Under the pieces are notes generated by a model that searched no databases, had not been told where the DNA came from, and saw nothing but the letters and a program-made list of their open reading frames with translations. DNA of 64,000 bases. Source: Rhodanobacteraceae bacterium. Its GTDB lineage: Bacteria; Pseudomonadota; Gammaproteobacteria; Xanthomonadales; SZUA-5. Both the position numbers and the translations under genes were made by a program. Below, piece after piece: positions 41,001 through 50,472 of this stretch. The stretch's first letter is position 1. Each line of letters starts with the position of its first letter. The DNA lies in the NCBI GenBank assembly GCA_016713135.1, contig JADJPR010000004.1:310001-374000 (forward strand), in the 5' to 3' direction.

Positions 41001-41563
41001 GCGCTGCCCGCCATGCCGGCGGTCGCAGCCGCTGGTGCGCGCAGATCGCTGCGCAACAGCAGCGCGGCCACGCGCGCGAACTCGGTCAGTTCGGCGAGTG
41101 CGGTTTCGTCGACCTCGCTGTCCTCGTCGTGGCTGACCGCGGTGCGCGCGATTTCGAGCAGGTCGCGCAGGACCTCGCGGCCGTCCTCGGACAGCTTGCG
41201 TTCGTCGGCAAAGCCGCCCAGGCCCAAGCCTCCGACGAATCCCTGGCACCACTGCTGCAAGGCTTCGGTCCGCTCGGCTACCGGCCGCTCGGGGTCCGGC
41301 AGCAGCGGCGCGAAGGTGTATTCGTCGCTTTCCAGCTCGCGGTGGCTGTGCTGCACCAGGCCGGCGATGGCGGCGCGGTGATGCGCATCCGCTTCCGAAT
41401 CCAGCAGCGTCTGCAGCGAGACCGCTTCGAGGAACTGCCGGATGTTCTGGCCACCGGCGCACAGGTATCCGCACAGGCTGCCGTGCAGATCGGAGGCGCC
41501 GATGCCCGCATTCAGCGAGCGCAGCGCGGCGACCAGTTCATCAAAATCGGGTGCGTTTTCCAT
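40997..41563 (-). CDS. YgfB/UPF0149-family protein
   Basis: 188 residues from ATG 41563. All-helical, with FDELVAALRSLNAGIGASDLHGSLCGYLCAG at the N-terminus, WCQGFVGGLGLGG and the acidic SHDEDSEVDETALAELTEF segment that define the family. YgfB precedes pepP in many gammaproteobacteria; in Pseudomonas a relative affects beta-lactam resistance through ampD expression. The stop overlaps the pepP start (ATGA), so the two are coupled. Confidence 0.92.
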   Translation of the reverse strand: MENAPDFDELVAALRSLNAGIGASDLHGSLCGYLCAGGQNIRQFLEAVSLQTLLDSEADAHHRAAIAGLVQHSHRELESDEYTFAPLLPDPERPVAERTEALQQWCQGFVGGLGLGGFADERKLSEDGREVLRDLLEIARTAVSHDEDSEVDETALAELTEFARVAALLLRSDLRAPAAATAGMAGSA

Positions 41564-41685
41564 CTGCGGGCCTTCGGAGTGACGCGCAATTCTATGCCAG
41601 CACCGCGTGCCTGCGCAGATCTCGGGAATGCGTCCGCGCGCGCGTCGTGGCGCATAGAATGCGCGTGAGGGGAAAGAGGCCATCG

Positions 41686-44091
41686 ATGTTTCAAGACAAC
41701 CCGACATCACGCTGGCTCGGGCCGATCCTGATCGGCCTGGCGGAACCCGCGTCGGCGGCCACGGGTGCGTGGTCCGGTGGCGATCTGCTGGCGGTGCTGC
41801 TGCTGGTCGCGCTCGCCCTGGTGGCCGGCTGGCTGGTGGGGCGGCGCACTGCGCTGCGCAGCAATGACCTGCTTCCAGCGGCGATGGATTCCGATCAGCG
41901 GCTGAAGTGGGCGCTGTGGGGCAGCGGCGACAGCTTCTGGATCTGGGAAGTGGCCGACGATGTGCTCTCCTGGTCCAGTGCCGCCCCGATGCTCGGCTTC
42001 GATCGCCACACCTCGATGAAGGGTCGTAACTGGCGCGAGCGTGTGATCCACCGTGAGGACCGGCCGCGAGTGGAGGCTGCGATCGCTGCGCACCTCGACG
42101 GAACGGCTCCGCAATACGAGGTGGAGTACCGTCTGCGCGATTCGGCGGGGGTCTGGAACTGGGTACGTGCCCGCGGCCGCGTGGTCGCGCGGAATGACGC
42201 CGGAACGCCTACGCTGGTCGCCGGCACTTTTCGCGTCATCGAGGCCGAGCGCGCCGGCGACGCCGAGCGCCGAACCAGCGCCGAGGTCATTCGCCACATG
42301 CTGGAGGGCGTGTCGGTCACCGACCTCGAGTTCCGCTTCGTCTCGGCCAATCCCGCCTTCCTCAGGCTGACCGGCTACGAGGCGGGCGAGATCGCCGGCC
42401 AGACGTCCGGAATCCTGAACTCGCCGCAGCATCCGGAATCCTTCTACCGCGAAATGCGCGATGAACTGCTGCAACGCGGCAGCTGGTCTGGCGAGATGTG
42501 GCAGCGGCGCCGCTCGGGCGACGATTTCCTCGCCTGGCTGCAGATCGCCGAGGTGCTCTCGCCGGAGGGCGGACGCACCCACTGGGTGGCCGTCCTGGCC
42601 GATATCACCGACCGCAAGCGTGCCGAACAGCGCCTGCGTTATCTCGCGCATTTCGACACGCTGACCTCGCTGCCGAACCGCGCCCACCTGCGCCAGCGCT
42701 TGCGCCAGCGCATCGATACCGGCGGCAGCCGGCGCTTCGCCCTGCTGTTCATGGACCTCGACCGCTTCAAGCACGTCAACGATTCGCTTGGTCACGCGGC
42801 CGGCGATGAACTGCTCAAGCAGGCCGCGCGACGCCTGGCGCATGTGGTGGGCGCCACCGAGAACGTCGCGCGCATCGGCGGCGACGAATTCACCGTGATC
42901 GCCACCGAAGACACCAGCAACGAGGGCGTCGAACGGCTGGCCGCCGAGGTGCTCGATGCTTTCGCCGGCCCGCTGCTGGTGTCTGGCCAGGAGATTGCGA
43001 TCTCGCCATCGATCGGCATTGCCTACTATCCGGACCATGGCCGCAACATGGACGAATTGCTGCGGCACGCGGACGCCGCGATGTACGAGGCGAAGGCGCG
43101 CGGCCGCAACACCTACCGGGTCTACAGCGCGCGAATGGCCGAGGACGCCAGCGAAAGGACGCGGCTGGAAGCGGCCTTGCGCAAGGCGCTGGACCGCGAC
43201 GAGTTGCGCCTGGTGTATCAGCCGAAGCTGAGCCTGCGGAGCGGCCGCATCACCGGTGTGGAGGCGCTGCTGCGCTGGCGCTCGGCCGAGCTCGGACACG
43301 TGCCGCCGTCACGCTTCATTCCGATCGCCGAGGAAAACGGGATGATCCTGCCGCTCGGCGAATGGGCCCTGCGCCAGGCCCTGTCGCAGGCACGCGCCTG
43401 GGCCGATGCAGGGTTGCCGCAGCTGCGGATCGCGGTGAACGTTTCGGCGGTGCAACTGACCCGCGGAGATTACGCGGAGCTGGTCAAGATGGTGCTCGAT
43501 GGCCACGGTCTGTCGCCGGCCTGGCTGGAGATCGAGCTCACTGAAAGCGCGCTGATGGCTGATCCGCGCCGCACTGGAGCGACCATCGCCGAATTGCGTG
43601 AACTCGGCGTGCGCGCGGCCATCGACGACTTCGGTACCGGCTATTCCTCGCTCAGCTACCTGCGCGGGCTCGCCATCGATACGGTCAAGATCGACAAGAG
43701 CTTCGTCGATGGCATCGAGCACAATGTCGACGACGAAGTGTTGACCTCAACCATCGTGCTGATGGCGCACTCGCTGGGTCTCTCGGTGGTGGCGGAGGGC
43801 GTCGAAACCGAGCACCAGCTGACCTTCCTGCGCGGCGAGAACTGCGACGAGGTGCAGGGCTACTGGCTGTCGCGCGCGCTGGATGCGGACGCCTGTCGCG
43901 CCTTCATCGAGAGCTACCGCATGCCCAAAGGGTCTGGTGTTGCCGGGCGCGGGTTGAGGCGCGGGCGCGAGACCGGCTGCGACCCGTCATCCGGGCCGGG
44001 CGCCGATGCCTGGGATCTGCCCGCTTGCCGCGCTACTCGGGCGTGGCCTGCAGCCACATCGGTTGCGAATCACTGCCGGGAGAATAGGTGA
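41686..44091 (+). CDS. Membrane PAS-PAS-GGDEF-EAL protein
   Basis: 801 residues from ATG 41686. One membrane span (about 28-52) follows a short N-terminus; two PAS domains (about 65-190 and 195-320), then intact GGDEF (RIGGDEFTVI) and EAL (GVEALLRW, NVSAVQLT, ELTESALM, IDDFGTGYSSL, KIDKSFVDG, VVAEGVET). Catalysis in both domains looks possible. About 60 residues at the C-terminus (after RMPKGSG) are Arg/Gly-rich and lie over the 3' end of the next, convergent gene, so the true end may be functionally earlier. It is divergent from ygfB-pepP. Confidence 0.93.
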   Translation: MFQDNPTSRWLGPILIGLAEPASAATGAWSGGDLLAVLLLVALALVAGWLVGRRTALRSNDLLPAAMDSDQRLKWALWGSGDSFWIWEVADDVLSWSSAAPMLGFDRHTSMKGRNWRERVIHREDRPRVEAAIAAHLDGTAPQYEVEYRLRDSAGVWNWVRARGRVVARNDAGTPTLVAGTFRVIEAERAGDAERRTSAEVIRHMLEGVSVTDLEFRFVSANPAFLRLTGYEAGEIAGQTSGILNSPQHPESFYREMRDELLQRGSWSGEMWQRRRSGDDFLAWLQIAEVLSPEGGRTHWVAVLADITDRKRAEQRLRYLAHFDTLTSLPNRAHLRQRLRQRIDTGGSRRFALLFMDLDRFKHVNDSLGHAAGDELLKQAARRLAHVVGATENVARIGGDEFTVIATEDTSNEGVERLAAEVLDAFAGPLLVSGQEIAISPSIGIAYYPDHGRNMDELLRHADAAMYEAKARGRNTYRVYSARMAEDASERTRLEAALRKALDRDELRLVYQPKLSLRSGRITGVEALLRWRSAELGHVPPSRFIPIAEENGMILPLGEWALRQALSQARAWADAGLPQLRIAVNVSAVQLTRGDYAELVKMVLDGHGLSPAWLEIELTESALMADPRRTGATIAELRELGVRAAIDDFGTGYSSLSYLRGLAIDTVKIDKSFVDGIEHNVDDEVLTSTIVLMAHSLGLSVVAEGVETEHQLTFLRGENCDEVQGYWLSRALDADACRAFIESYRMPKGSGVAGRGLRRGRETGCDPSSGPGADAWDLPACRATRAWPAATSVANHCRENR

Positions 44092-45424
44092 CTCGCCGCG
44101 GTTCGCTGCCATCGGCGTTCATCCGCCAGATCTCGCTGTCGTTCTCGCGATCCGACGCGAATGCGATCCAGCGCCCGTCGGGCGACCATGTCGGGTAGCT
44201 GTCGTCGCCGAGATGCCCCGGGGTCAGGTTCGCCGCGCCGCTGCCGTCGCCGTGCATGACCCAGATGTCGTTGTCGCGATCGGGAAAACTGCGCTGCCAG
44301 ACGATGCGCGAGCCATCGGGCGACCAGCGACCCGGGCCCTCGCCACCATAGGAATGGATGTCCACGCGGTCATTCGACGGGTCGGATGTGAGCTGCATGA
44401 CCTTGCCGTCGGCATCCTGGACCCACAGTTCCCAACTGCCGCTGCGCTGCGAACGGAACAGCAGTCGGCCATCAGCGGCGAAGTCGGGATCGCTTTCGGC
44501 CACCCCGGCAGGACTCAGCGTCTGTTCGATCTCGCCATTGGCGTCCAGCAGCACGATCTGCGAGATACCGTTGTCCAGCACAGTGGCCGCGAGGCGTACG
44601 CCGTCCGGGTGTGGACTGACCAGCGAGTCCTTGACGATGCGCGCATGCACTCGCACAGGCGCCTCGTCTGGCCGGTCGAGTCGCTCGAGCCGCCAGCCCT
44701 TGGGTTCATCGTCGGCGCGCGCGGAACTCACCAGGTAGAGCCGGTGGCCGGCCACGCCATATGGCCATTGCGCGCTGGCGGCGCGGGTCAGGTTGCGCGC
44801 GCTGCCATCGGCTTCCTCGCGATAGATCTCCCAGTTGCCGTCGCGGTTGCTGGCCCACGCCAGCAGCCATTCGCGCTCCGCATGCAGCACGCGCGCCTGC
44901 GGCGTGCCCGCGGCATCGCTGCGCACATAGGTGCGCGCCTTTGGCGGGCCCTCGGCGTCGCCCGACATCCGGGTTGCCACACTGTAGTGGCGGGCGTCGT
45001 CCTGGACCAGGGTGGTGCGCAGGGCGATCTCGTGGCCCGCCGGGTCCACGTGCGTCTCGACAAACAGCCAATGGTCGCCATCGGCCGCGACATGGCCTTC
45101 GCTCACGGCGCCGGTGCTGGTGTAGTAGTCGTAACGCAGGCGCTGGTGGCGTCCGTCCCAGGCGTACATCGTGGTGCCCTGGTAGGGTTTGCCCTTGCCG
45201 CCCAGCACCATGTGCGTGCTGCGGACGAACTGCTCGTCGTAAAGCCATTCGTAGCACTGCACATCGCGCAGGCCGTCGCCACCGATCGGCGCAATCCAGC
45301 AGTGCCCGACCAGCGGCGCGAGCGCGGCGAAGCGCTGCTCCAGCGGCGGCGGCTCGGCCGCCATCGCCGCGAGCGGCCAGCAAGAGGCCAGGGCAAGCAG
45401 GTGCGCAAGCGGACGTCGCTGCAT
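44033..45424 (-). CDS. Secreted DUF1579-like / TolB-type beta-propeller protein
   Basis: 463 residues from ATG 45424 (GGAG upstream), with a signal peptide ending near AAMAAEP. The first 170 residues resemble the heme-free lipocalin-like DUF1579 fold (GHCWIAPIGGDG, YAWDGRHQRLRYDYY). The rest is a six- or seven-bladed propeller with PD40/WD40-like repeats (WSPDGSRIVWQRS, WSPDGRWIAFASDRENDSEIWRMNADGSEPRRVT). It probably acts in the periplasm as a binding scaffold. I recognise no close named homologue. Confidence 0.8.
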   Translation of the reverse strand: MQRRPLAHLLALASCWPLAAMAAEPPPLEQRFAALAPLVGHCWIAPIGGDGLRDVQCYEWLYDEQFVRSTHMVLGGKGKPYQGTTMYAWDGRHQRLRYDYYTSTGAVSEGHVAADGDHWLFVETHVDPAGHEIALRTTLVQDDARHYSVATRMSGDAEGPPKARTYVRSDAAGTPQARVLHAEREWLLAWASNRDGNWEIYREEADGSARNLTRAASAQWPYGVAGHRLYLVSSARADDEPKGWRLERLDRPDEAPVRVHARIVKDSLVSPHPDGVRLAATVLDNGISQIVLLDANGEIEQTLSPAGVAESDPDFAADGRLLFRSQRSGSWELWVQDADGKVMQLTSDPSNDRVDIHSYGGEGPGRWSPDGSRIVWQRSFPDRDNDIWVMHGDGSGAANLTPGHLGDDSYPTWSPDGRWIAFASDRENDSEIWRMNADGSEPRRVTYSPGSDSQPMWLQATPE

Positions 45425-45488
45425 CGTGGCGCTCCAGTCGGTCGGGACAGACCGAAGGCTACGTTTCTGCGACACCGACGGCCAGCGC

Positions 45489-45977
45489 TCAGCGACAGGG
45501 ATCGCGCCCGGTCGCCTTCTCGTAGGGCCCGGCGCGCTGGTCCTGCTGGCTGCCGCGGCGCAGCAGCGCCGCCGGGCGCGCAATCTCGCGGCAGGCATGC
45601 GCGCGCGACACGCGCGTCTGCCGCACCGATTCGCGCTGCTTGCCGCTGCCGCTGCCGCCGCGGCAGGGCGTGTGCTGGTACCAGCTGCGGCTGGGCGTGG
45701 AGCATTGGTAGGACTCGCGGGCATCGGCGTGCGCGGTCGAGCGGCCGCTGCCGCCGCGCTGCCGTCGGACTGCTTCCGCCTGCGCGCGCGCTGGCGGCGG
45801 ACTGGCAGGCGCTGCGGGCAGGGTCCATTCGCGCAGCACGCTGGCGGCGCAGCGCGCAGGGTCGCCGAACATGCGCTCGCCATGCGCGCCGCGGCATTCG
45901 GCCACGCGTGTCTGGGCGACCGCCATGCTGCCCCAGCACAACAGCAACATCAGTCCGATCAGGTGTCGCAGTCGCAT
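45489..45977 (-). CDS. Secreted Cys-containing protein of unknown function
   Basis: 162 residues from ATG 45977 with a clear signal peptide (LIGLMLLLCWGSMAVAQ). The mature part has spaced Cys (ECRGAHGERMFGDPARC, YQCSTPS, TPCRGG, HACREI, DPCR), suggesting disulfides, and is rich in Arg, Gln and Ala. No family recognised. It lies upstream of the propeller protein on the same strand, 65 bases apart, and could be co-transcribed. Confidence 0.7.
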   Translation of the reverse strand: MRLRHLIGLMLLLCWGSMAVAQTRVAECRGAHGERMFGDPARCAASVLREWTLPAAPASPPPARAQAEAVRRQRGGSGRSTAHADARESYQCSTPSRSWYQHTPCRGGSGSGKQRESVRQTRVSRAHACREIARPAALLRRGSQQDQRAGPYEKATGRDPCR

Positions 45978-46227
45978 GCTGTTCCGCTCCGAGTCCCGGG
46001 TGCCGAGATCCTGCGCGGGGAGCGCCTGCGCCCGCGTCGGCAAAGTGCCGAAGTGCGTGTAGGAGAATTCCGATGTGCCGGCGGGAGTTTCGTCCGTCCG
46101 GTGCGCCACGTCACGCGTCGCGTGCGGTGCGGTGCGCGCAGCGCCCGTGGTAGTTGCTGCCGTGAATCGCTGCGCGATGCTCCGCGCTACGCAAAATCAA
46201 TGAGTTGCGACCTGTCCAGGAGGATGC

Positions 46228-47067
46228 TCAGCGTATTTCAGGCGGCAGCGTCGGCGGCGCGGTGGGCGTGGTCTCGGGCGTGTCGACGGCCAGCCCCTGT
46301 GGCAGTGCCTCGTCGGCGAGGAAGGCCAGCAGCGCGGCGTTGGTCGCGGCAATCGCGTCGAACGGAGTGCCGTGGCGCGAGCCCACCACCACCGCGACCT
46401 GCGCCCCCAGCCGGCGTGCCCAGGCGTGCTTCTCGGCCAGCGGAGTGTAATCGTGCTCGCCGGCCAGCATCAGCATCGGCGTGGCGAAGCCCTCGCAGCG
46501 CTCGGCCGCGCACCAATCGGCCAGCGCCCGGGCACAGCGCAGGTAAGGCTGCACCGGGTTGCCGCCGACGACATCGATCACCCGCTGGCGCATCGCCGCC
46601 TGGTGCGGGTGCGGGAACAGCCTTCCGGCGATCATCCGCGCGGTGCGCGGCAGGCCGAGCACGCGGACCATGCCGACCTGCAGATTCAGTTCCAGCCATT
46701 TGCGCCAATGGTCGACGCGGTAGCTCGGCAGGCTGTTGATGGTCGCCAGGCGCTGCACTCGCGCGGGCGCCTGCAACGCCATTTCCAGCGCCACCGCGCC
46801 GCCCATCGAATAGCCGACGACGGCCGTCGAATCGATGCCGCGTCGTTCCATCCAGCCGAGCAGTTCCTGGGCCCATCCCGCGATCGACGCCGTGCCGTGG
46901 GCCGGACTGCGCCCGCAGCCGCTGAGATCGGGGACAATCAGCTGGTGACGTTCGGCGAGCGGCGGAATCTGGAAGGCCCAGTCATCGCCGCTGGAGCCCA
47001 GGCCATGGATCAGCAGAAGCGGCGGGCCTTCGCCGAAACAGCGCACGTGCAGGGGGATCTGGGTCAA
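46228..47067 (-). CDS. Alpha/beta-fold hydrolase
   Basis: 279 residues if TTG 47067 is the start (PLHVRCFGEGPPLLLIHGLG follows). The frame stays open far upstream through repetitive DNA, with no better codon or ribosome site. Features: HGLGSSGDDW oxyanion loop, DLSGCGRSP, nucleophile Ser in VVGYSMGGAVALEMA, LMLAGEHDYTPL Asp strand, and late VVVGSRHGTPFDAI with the catalytic His. It resembles esterase/MhpC-type hydrolases of unknown substrate. About 20 residues at the C-terminus are Thr/Pro-rich. Confidence 0.8.
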   Translation of the reverse strand: MTQIPLHVRCFGEGPPLLLIHGLGSSGDDWAFQIPPLAERHQLIVPDLSGCGRSPAHGTASIAGWAQELLGWMERRGIDSTAVVGYSMGGAVALEMALQAPARVQRLATINSLPSYRVDHWRKWLELNLQVGMVRVLGLPRTARMIAGRLFPHPHQAAMRQRVIDVVGGNPVQPYLRCARALADWCAAERCEGFATPMLMLAGEHDYTPLAEKHAWARRLGAQVAVVVGSRHGTPFDAIAATNAALLAFLADEALPQGLAVDTPETTPTAPPTLPPEIR

Positions 47068-47126
47068 GGGTCTTGCAGTGGAGTGGCGGACTTCGCCAAG
47101 GCTACCCTGATCGCACGGCCGGAGCG

Positions 47127-47457
47127 GTTCAACGCGGAGACGCCAAGGACGCAGAGGAACGCAGAGAAAAGCAGGAGAAGGCAGGGGTTCTTTTCTCCGT
47201 GTTCTCTGCGTCTCCGCGTTTGATCGAGTCGGCGGGTTCCCCGGGTGCTGGCGGGCGGCACCCGATGAGGCGTTGGCGGAAGAGATCAACGCAAAGACGC
47301 CAAGAACGCAAAGGAACGCAGAGAAGAGCAGGGGAAGGCAGTGACGCACTTCTCCTTTCTCTCTTTTTCTCTGCGTCTCCGAGCGTGATCGCGTCGGCGT
47401 GAACATCGGACGCTTTCCTCTGCGTACCTCTGCGTCCTTGGCGTCTCCGCGTTGAAC
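47127..47457. repeat. Nested word-repeat element with a perfect 31-bp inverted repeat
   Basis: The outer arms 47127-47157 and 47427-47457 are exact reverse complements over 31 bases (GTTCAACGCGGAGACGCCAA at the left end). Inside, a block of about 55 bases beginning AACGC-GAGACGCCAAG recurs as a direct repeat at 47130 and 47289, each followed by its own partial complement (near 47196-47222 and 47365-47390). So two hairpins sit within a larger one. It fills most of the 460-base gap between the divergent hydrolase and the next gene; I see no other content there. Confidence 0.9.
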
Positions 47458-47527
47458 AGGTCCGCCCGCATGCTTGATTCGCCGCCGTAACCGGCGTCCA
47501 ATGTGCCGGTCCGTGCAGGAGGCGAGT

Positions 47528-48133
47528 ATGCGCAGCGCGATCGCGGCAGGCTTGTGGGTGGTGTCCGCGGCAGCGACGGCCGCGACCTGGGCGCCGGGCA
47601 CCCGTGTCGAGGCCTCGCCGACCCAGATGGACCAGTTCTGGGAGGTCTGCACCATCGAGAGCGGACCCAACCAGTGGGACCAGTACCGCGCTGAATGCAA
47701 TGGATACGTGCTACCGGTGCCGGCCAAGTGGATCCGCCCCTTGTCGGCGGCCGCACAGCCATCCGCCGCGGTGCCGCCCGCGCCAGTTGCACCCGCAGCG
47801 TCGCCGCCTCCGGCCGCCACCACCCCAGCCCGGCGCCCCGACGGTGCGGCTACCCAGGTGGCGATCGGCAGCTACGAGTGTTGGGCCTTCAACAGCGCGC
47901 GCATGGACCTCAATTTCGAGGTCACCGCGCCCGGCCGCTACACCGCCGCCGCCGATGGCAGCGAGGGCAGTTTCAGTTTCGACGCAGCCAACGGGCAGAT
48001 CCGCTTCACCGGCTACCTGGGTGAGGCGATGCCGGACGGATTCACCTCGATCTACTACGAGCCAAACGGCCGCCCCACGGTCAGTTTCCGCGGGCGCAGC
48101 GGGTCTGAAGCCTCGTTCTGCGAGAAGCCCTGA
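47528..48133 (+). CDS. Secreted protein of unknown function, Pro/Ala linker
   Basis: 201 residues from ATG 47528, with AGGAGG five bases upstream. A signal peptide (AIAAGLWVVSAAATAATW) precedes a small domain with Cys (EVCTIESGP, RAECNGYVLPVP), a Pro/Ala-rich linker, and a second domain (IGSYECWAFNSARMDLNF, then SFSFDAANGQIRFTGYLG, ending SFCEKP). The two halves each hold one Cys pair. Function unknown; it is convergent with the lipoprotein gene. Confidence 0.8.
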   Translation: MRSAIAAGLWVVSAAATAATWAPGTRVEASPTQMDQFWEVCTIESGPNQWDQYRAECNGYVLPVPAKWIRPLSAAAQPSAAVPPAPVAPAASPPPAATTPARRPDGAATQVAIGSYECWAFNSARMDLNFEVTAPGRYTAAADGSEGSFSFDAANGQIRFTGYLGEAMPDGFTSIYYEPNGRPTVSFRGRSGSEASFCEKP

Positions 48134-48139
48134 GCGGAC

Positions 48140-48871
48140 TCAGTCCGCCGGCGGCTCGGCGCTGGCGGACGGCTCGGCGGGCGGCGCTTCTGTGGCACCA
48201 GACGCTGGTACGAAACCCAGTCCCATCTCGACCACCACCGCGGGCTGCGCGCGCATCGCAGGCAGGTCCGATGCGAACTCGGCATCGCCGGCCGGGTAGT
48301 CCGCCGCGCGTTCGACGCCCTCGGACAGCTCCGGCGGCGCCAGCCGCAGCGAGAGCTGGCCGGGTTCGAGGAAGGCGCGGGCGAGTGTTCCATCGGCCCA
48401 GTTGCTGACGTAGCCGCCGTAATCCCAGTCGAAACCGAGGAACTTGTAGGGCTTGCCGTTGAGGCGCTCGAGTTCGCTGCTGCTGGTGCCGATGCGGATG
48501 CCGAGCGGGCCGGTCCAGTTGGAACCAGCGTCGCGCACGTGGATCGCTGTGATGCTGCCTGCGGGATTGGCGTCGAGGAAATAGACAAACGCGCGCCGGG
48601 CGGGATCGTCCGGATGGATGATTGCACCAGGCTCGCTGTCGCCTTCACCGAGCGGGACCGATTGCTCGGCTACCTCGGCAGCGCCGTAGCGCGCGCGCAA
48701 GTCGGCCAGCGTCATGCTCGGCTTGAAGCCATTGCCGCCGACCAGCAGCAGGTAGAGATCGGCTTCCGGCACGGCCGGGGGCGGTGGAGGCGCAGGAGGC
48801 GCGGGCGGTGGCGGCGGTTCGCTGCAGGCGACCAAGGTCAGCGTGGCGCACACCAGCAGCATCTGGCGCAT
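48140..48871 (-). CDS. Putative lipoprotein, Pro-rich linker
   Basis: 243 residues from ATG 48871. The lipobox LVAC at residues 13-16 and the short N-terminus predict a lipoprotein, followed by a Pro-rich stretch (PPPPPAPPAPPPPPA) as a spacer from the membrane. The body is a globular domain with YLLLVGGNGFKPSM, MTLADLRARYGAAEV and a GIRIGTSSSELERLNGKPY segment. No family recognised. Just downstream of the CAP protein, four bases apart, so likely one operon. Confidence 0.75.
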   Translation of the reverse strand: MRQMLLVCATLTLVACSEPPPPPAPPAPPPPPAVPEADLYLLLVGGNGFKPSMTLADLRARYGAAEVAEQSVPLGEGDSEPGAIIHPDDPARRAFVYFLDANPAGSITAIHVRDAGSNWTGPLGIRIGTSSSELERLNGKPYKFLGFDWDYGGYVSNWADGTLARAFLEPGQLSLRLAPPELSEGVERAADYPAGDAEFASDLPAMRAQPAVVVEMGLGFVPASGATEAPPAEPSASAEPPAD

Positions 48872-48875
48872 GGGT

Positions 48876-49550
48876 TCACTCGAAGCCGTTGTTGTAGATG
48901 GCCGGCGAGGTGCCGGTGCACTCGGAGATGCTGCCGGCCGGATCGGCGCCGTCGCCGAACCAGAGCACGGCGTAATTGCCGACGATGCCCACGCCCATGC
49001 CGCGGAAATTGACGCCCGCCCAGACGCCCTGGTTGAGGATCACATCGCGATGCGCGGGGCTGTTCTGCCAGGCGGTCAGCGCGATGTTGGCGGTGATTGC
49101 ACCCCCGGCGACCGCCGCGTTCTCGTAGCCGTTGCCGGTGTAGGTGTTGTTGGAGATCTGCCGCGGCTTGCCCCACATCTGCGCCGCCTGCGCGTGGTCG
49201 GGCGTGTAGCAGACCGCCTGCCACAAGGACGGCATCGCACCTGACCAGCTGTGCAGGTTGCAATTGCCACCGACCGGCGCGTTGGCCTGCAGGTCCCAGG
49301 CATGCCACTGGCCGGTGGTGCTGAGCCAACGGGATGCCGGCAGCGCGGCCTTGCCGTTCTGCACGCGGTAGGCGTTGACCGCCTGCACCAGCGCGGCTTC
49401 TTCGGTATTCAGGCAGTTTCCGGTGTTGGACGGCACCGGGATGCCCTGCGCCAGGGCAGGCGCAGCCAACCAGTAAAGTATCAACACGATCAGGCTACGC
49501 ACGCCGGGGCTACTCCTGCTTGCTTCCTTGCATTGCATCTTGAACGCCAT
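48876..49550 (-). CDS. Secreted CAP/SCP-domain protein
   Basis: 224 residues from ATG 49550, with AGGGGA upstream and a signal peptide ending near ALAQG. It has the CAP-fold signature: VQAVNAYRVQNGKAALP, HAWDLQAN, GNGYENAAVAGG, ALTAWQNSPAHRDVILN and GVNFRGMGVGIVG. His of the active-like cleft (HRD) and Glu of YEN are conserved. Such secreted proteins in bacteria have no settled function. Four Cys suggest disulfides. Upstream of the lipoprotein gene. Confidence 0.88.
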   Translation of the reverse strand: MAFKMQCKEASRSSPGVRSLIVLILYWLAAPALAQGIPVPSNTGNCLNTEEAALVQAVNAYRVQNGKAALPASRWLSTTGQWHAWDLQANAPVGGNCNLHSWSGAMPSLWQAVCYTPDHAQAAQMWGKPRQISNNTYTGNGYENAAVAGGAITANIALTAWQNSPAHRDVILNQGVWAGVNFRGMGVGIVGNYAVLWFGDGADPAGSISECTGTSPAIYNNGFE

Positions 49551-49629
49551 TTCCCCTGGCGCCCGCTTGCGCTGGTGTCAAGCGTGGTCACGGCGTGATC
49601 GTAGCCACAGAATCGAGTGTGCGCAAAGC

Positions 49630-50472
49630 TCACCGGCACAGCGTCGCCGCGTGGTGCCGCAGATGATCGTCGATGAAGCTCTGGATGAAATAGTAGCCGT
49701 GGTCGTAACCGGCGTGCCGACGCAGCGTCAGTGGCTGCCGGATCGAGGCGCAGGCCGCCTCCAGGCGCTCGGGCTGCAACTGGCTGTCGAGGAATCTGTC
49801 GGCGAGACCCTGGTCGACCAGGATTTCCTGCGCGGTGCGCCGGTGCCGCAGCAGTTCGCAGGTGTCGTGTTCCGCCCACAGGTGCGGGAAGTCGCCGAGA
49901 TAGCGCGGCAACGCCTTCTGGCCCCAGGGGACCTGGGTCGGCGCGACGATCGGCGCGAAGGCCGAGACGCTCCGGAACATCTGCGGATACTTCAGCGCCA
50001 GGGTCAGCGCGCCATGCCCGCCCATCGAGTGGCCGAAGATGCCGCAGCGGTCGAGGTCGGCGTTGAAATGGGTCGCGGCAAGCGAGCGCAGTTCCCTGGT
50101 GACCCAGCTCTCCATGCGGAAGCGCTCGACCCACGGGCCCGCCGTCGCGTCGAGCCAGAAGCCGGCGCCCTCGCCGAACTCCCAGTCCCCGGTGGCGCCC
50201 GGGAAGCCGGTGTCGCGCGGACTGGTGTCGGGTGCCACCAGGATCAGCCCAAGCTCCGCAGCCAGGCGCTGTGCGCCGCCCTTGATCGCAAAGGTCTCTT
50301 CGGTGCAGGTCAGTCCGGCCAGGAAGAACAGCACCGGGCGCGGCCCGGCCATCGCCTGTGGCGGCCGGTAGACCGAAAACCGCATGGGCCCGCGGCACTC
50401 CATCGAGTCGTGCCGGTAGAAGCCCTGCACGCCGCCGAAGCACACGTGCTCGGCGATGGTCTCTGGCGACAT
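49630..50472 (-). CDS. frmB: S-formylglutathione hydrolase
   Basis: 280 residues from ATG 50472, which overlaps the dehydrogenase stop (ATGA). It hydrolyses S-formylglutathione to formate and glutathione. Present: FLAGLTCTEETF, APDTSPRD, FGHSMGGHGALTLALK with the nucleophile Ser, and GYDHGYYFIQSFIDDHLRHHA with the catalytic His. Standard length. It forms a formaldehyde-detoxification operon with the dehydrogenase upstream. Confidence 0.97.
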   Translation of the reverse strand: MSPETIAEHVCFGGVQGFYRHDSMECRGPMRFSVYRPPQAMAGPRPVLFFLAGLTCTEETFAIKGGAQRLAAELGLILVAPDTSPRDTGFPGATGDWEFGEGAGFWLDATAGPWVERFRMESWVTRELRSLAATHFNADLDRCGIFGHSMGGHGALTLALKYPQMFRSVSAFAPIVAPTQVPWGQKALPRYLGDFPHLWAEHDTCELLRHRRTAQEILVDQGLADRFLDSQLQPERLEAACASIRQPLTLRRHAGYDHGYYFIQSFIDDHLRHHAATLCR

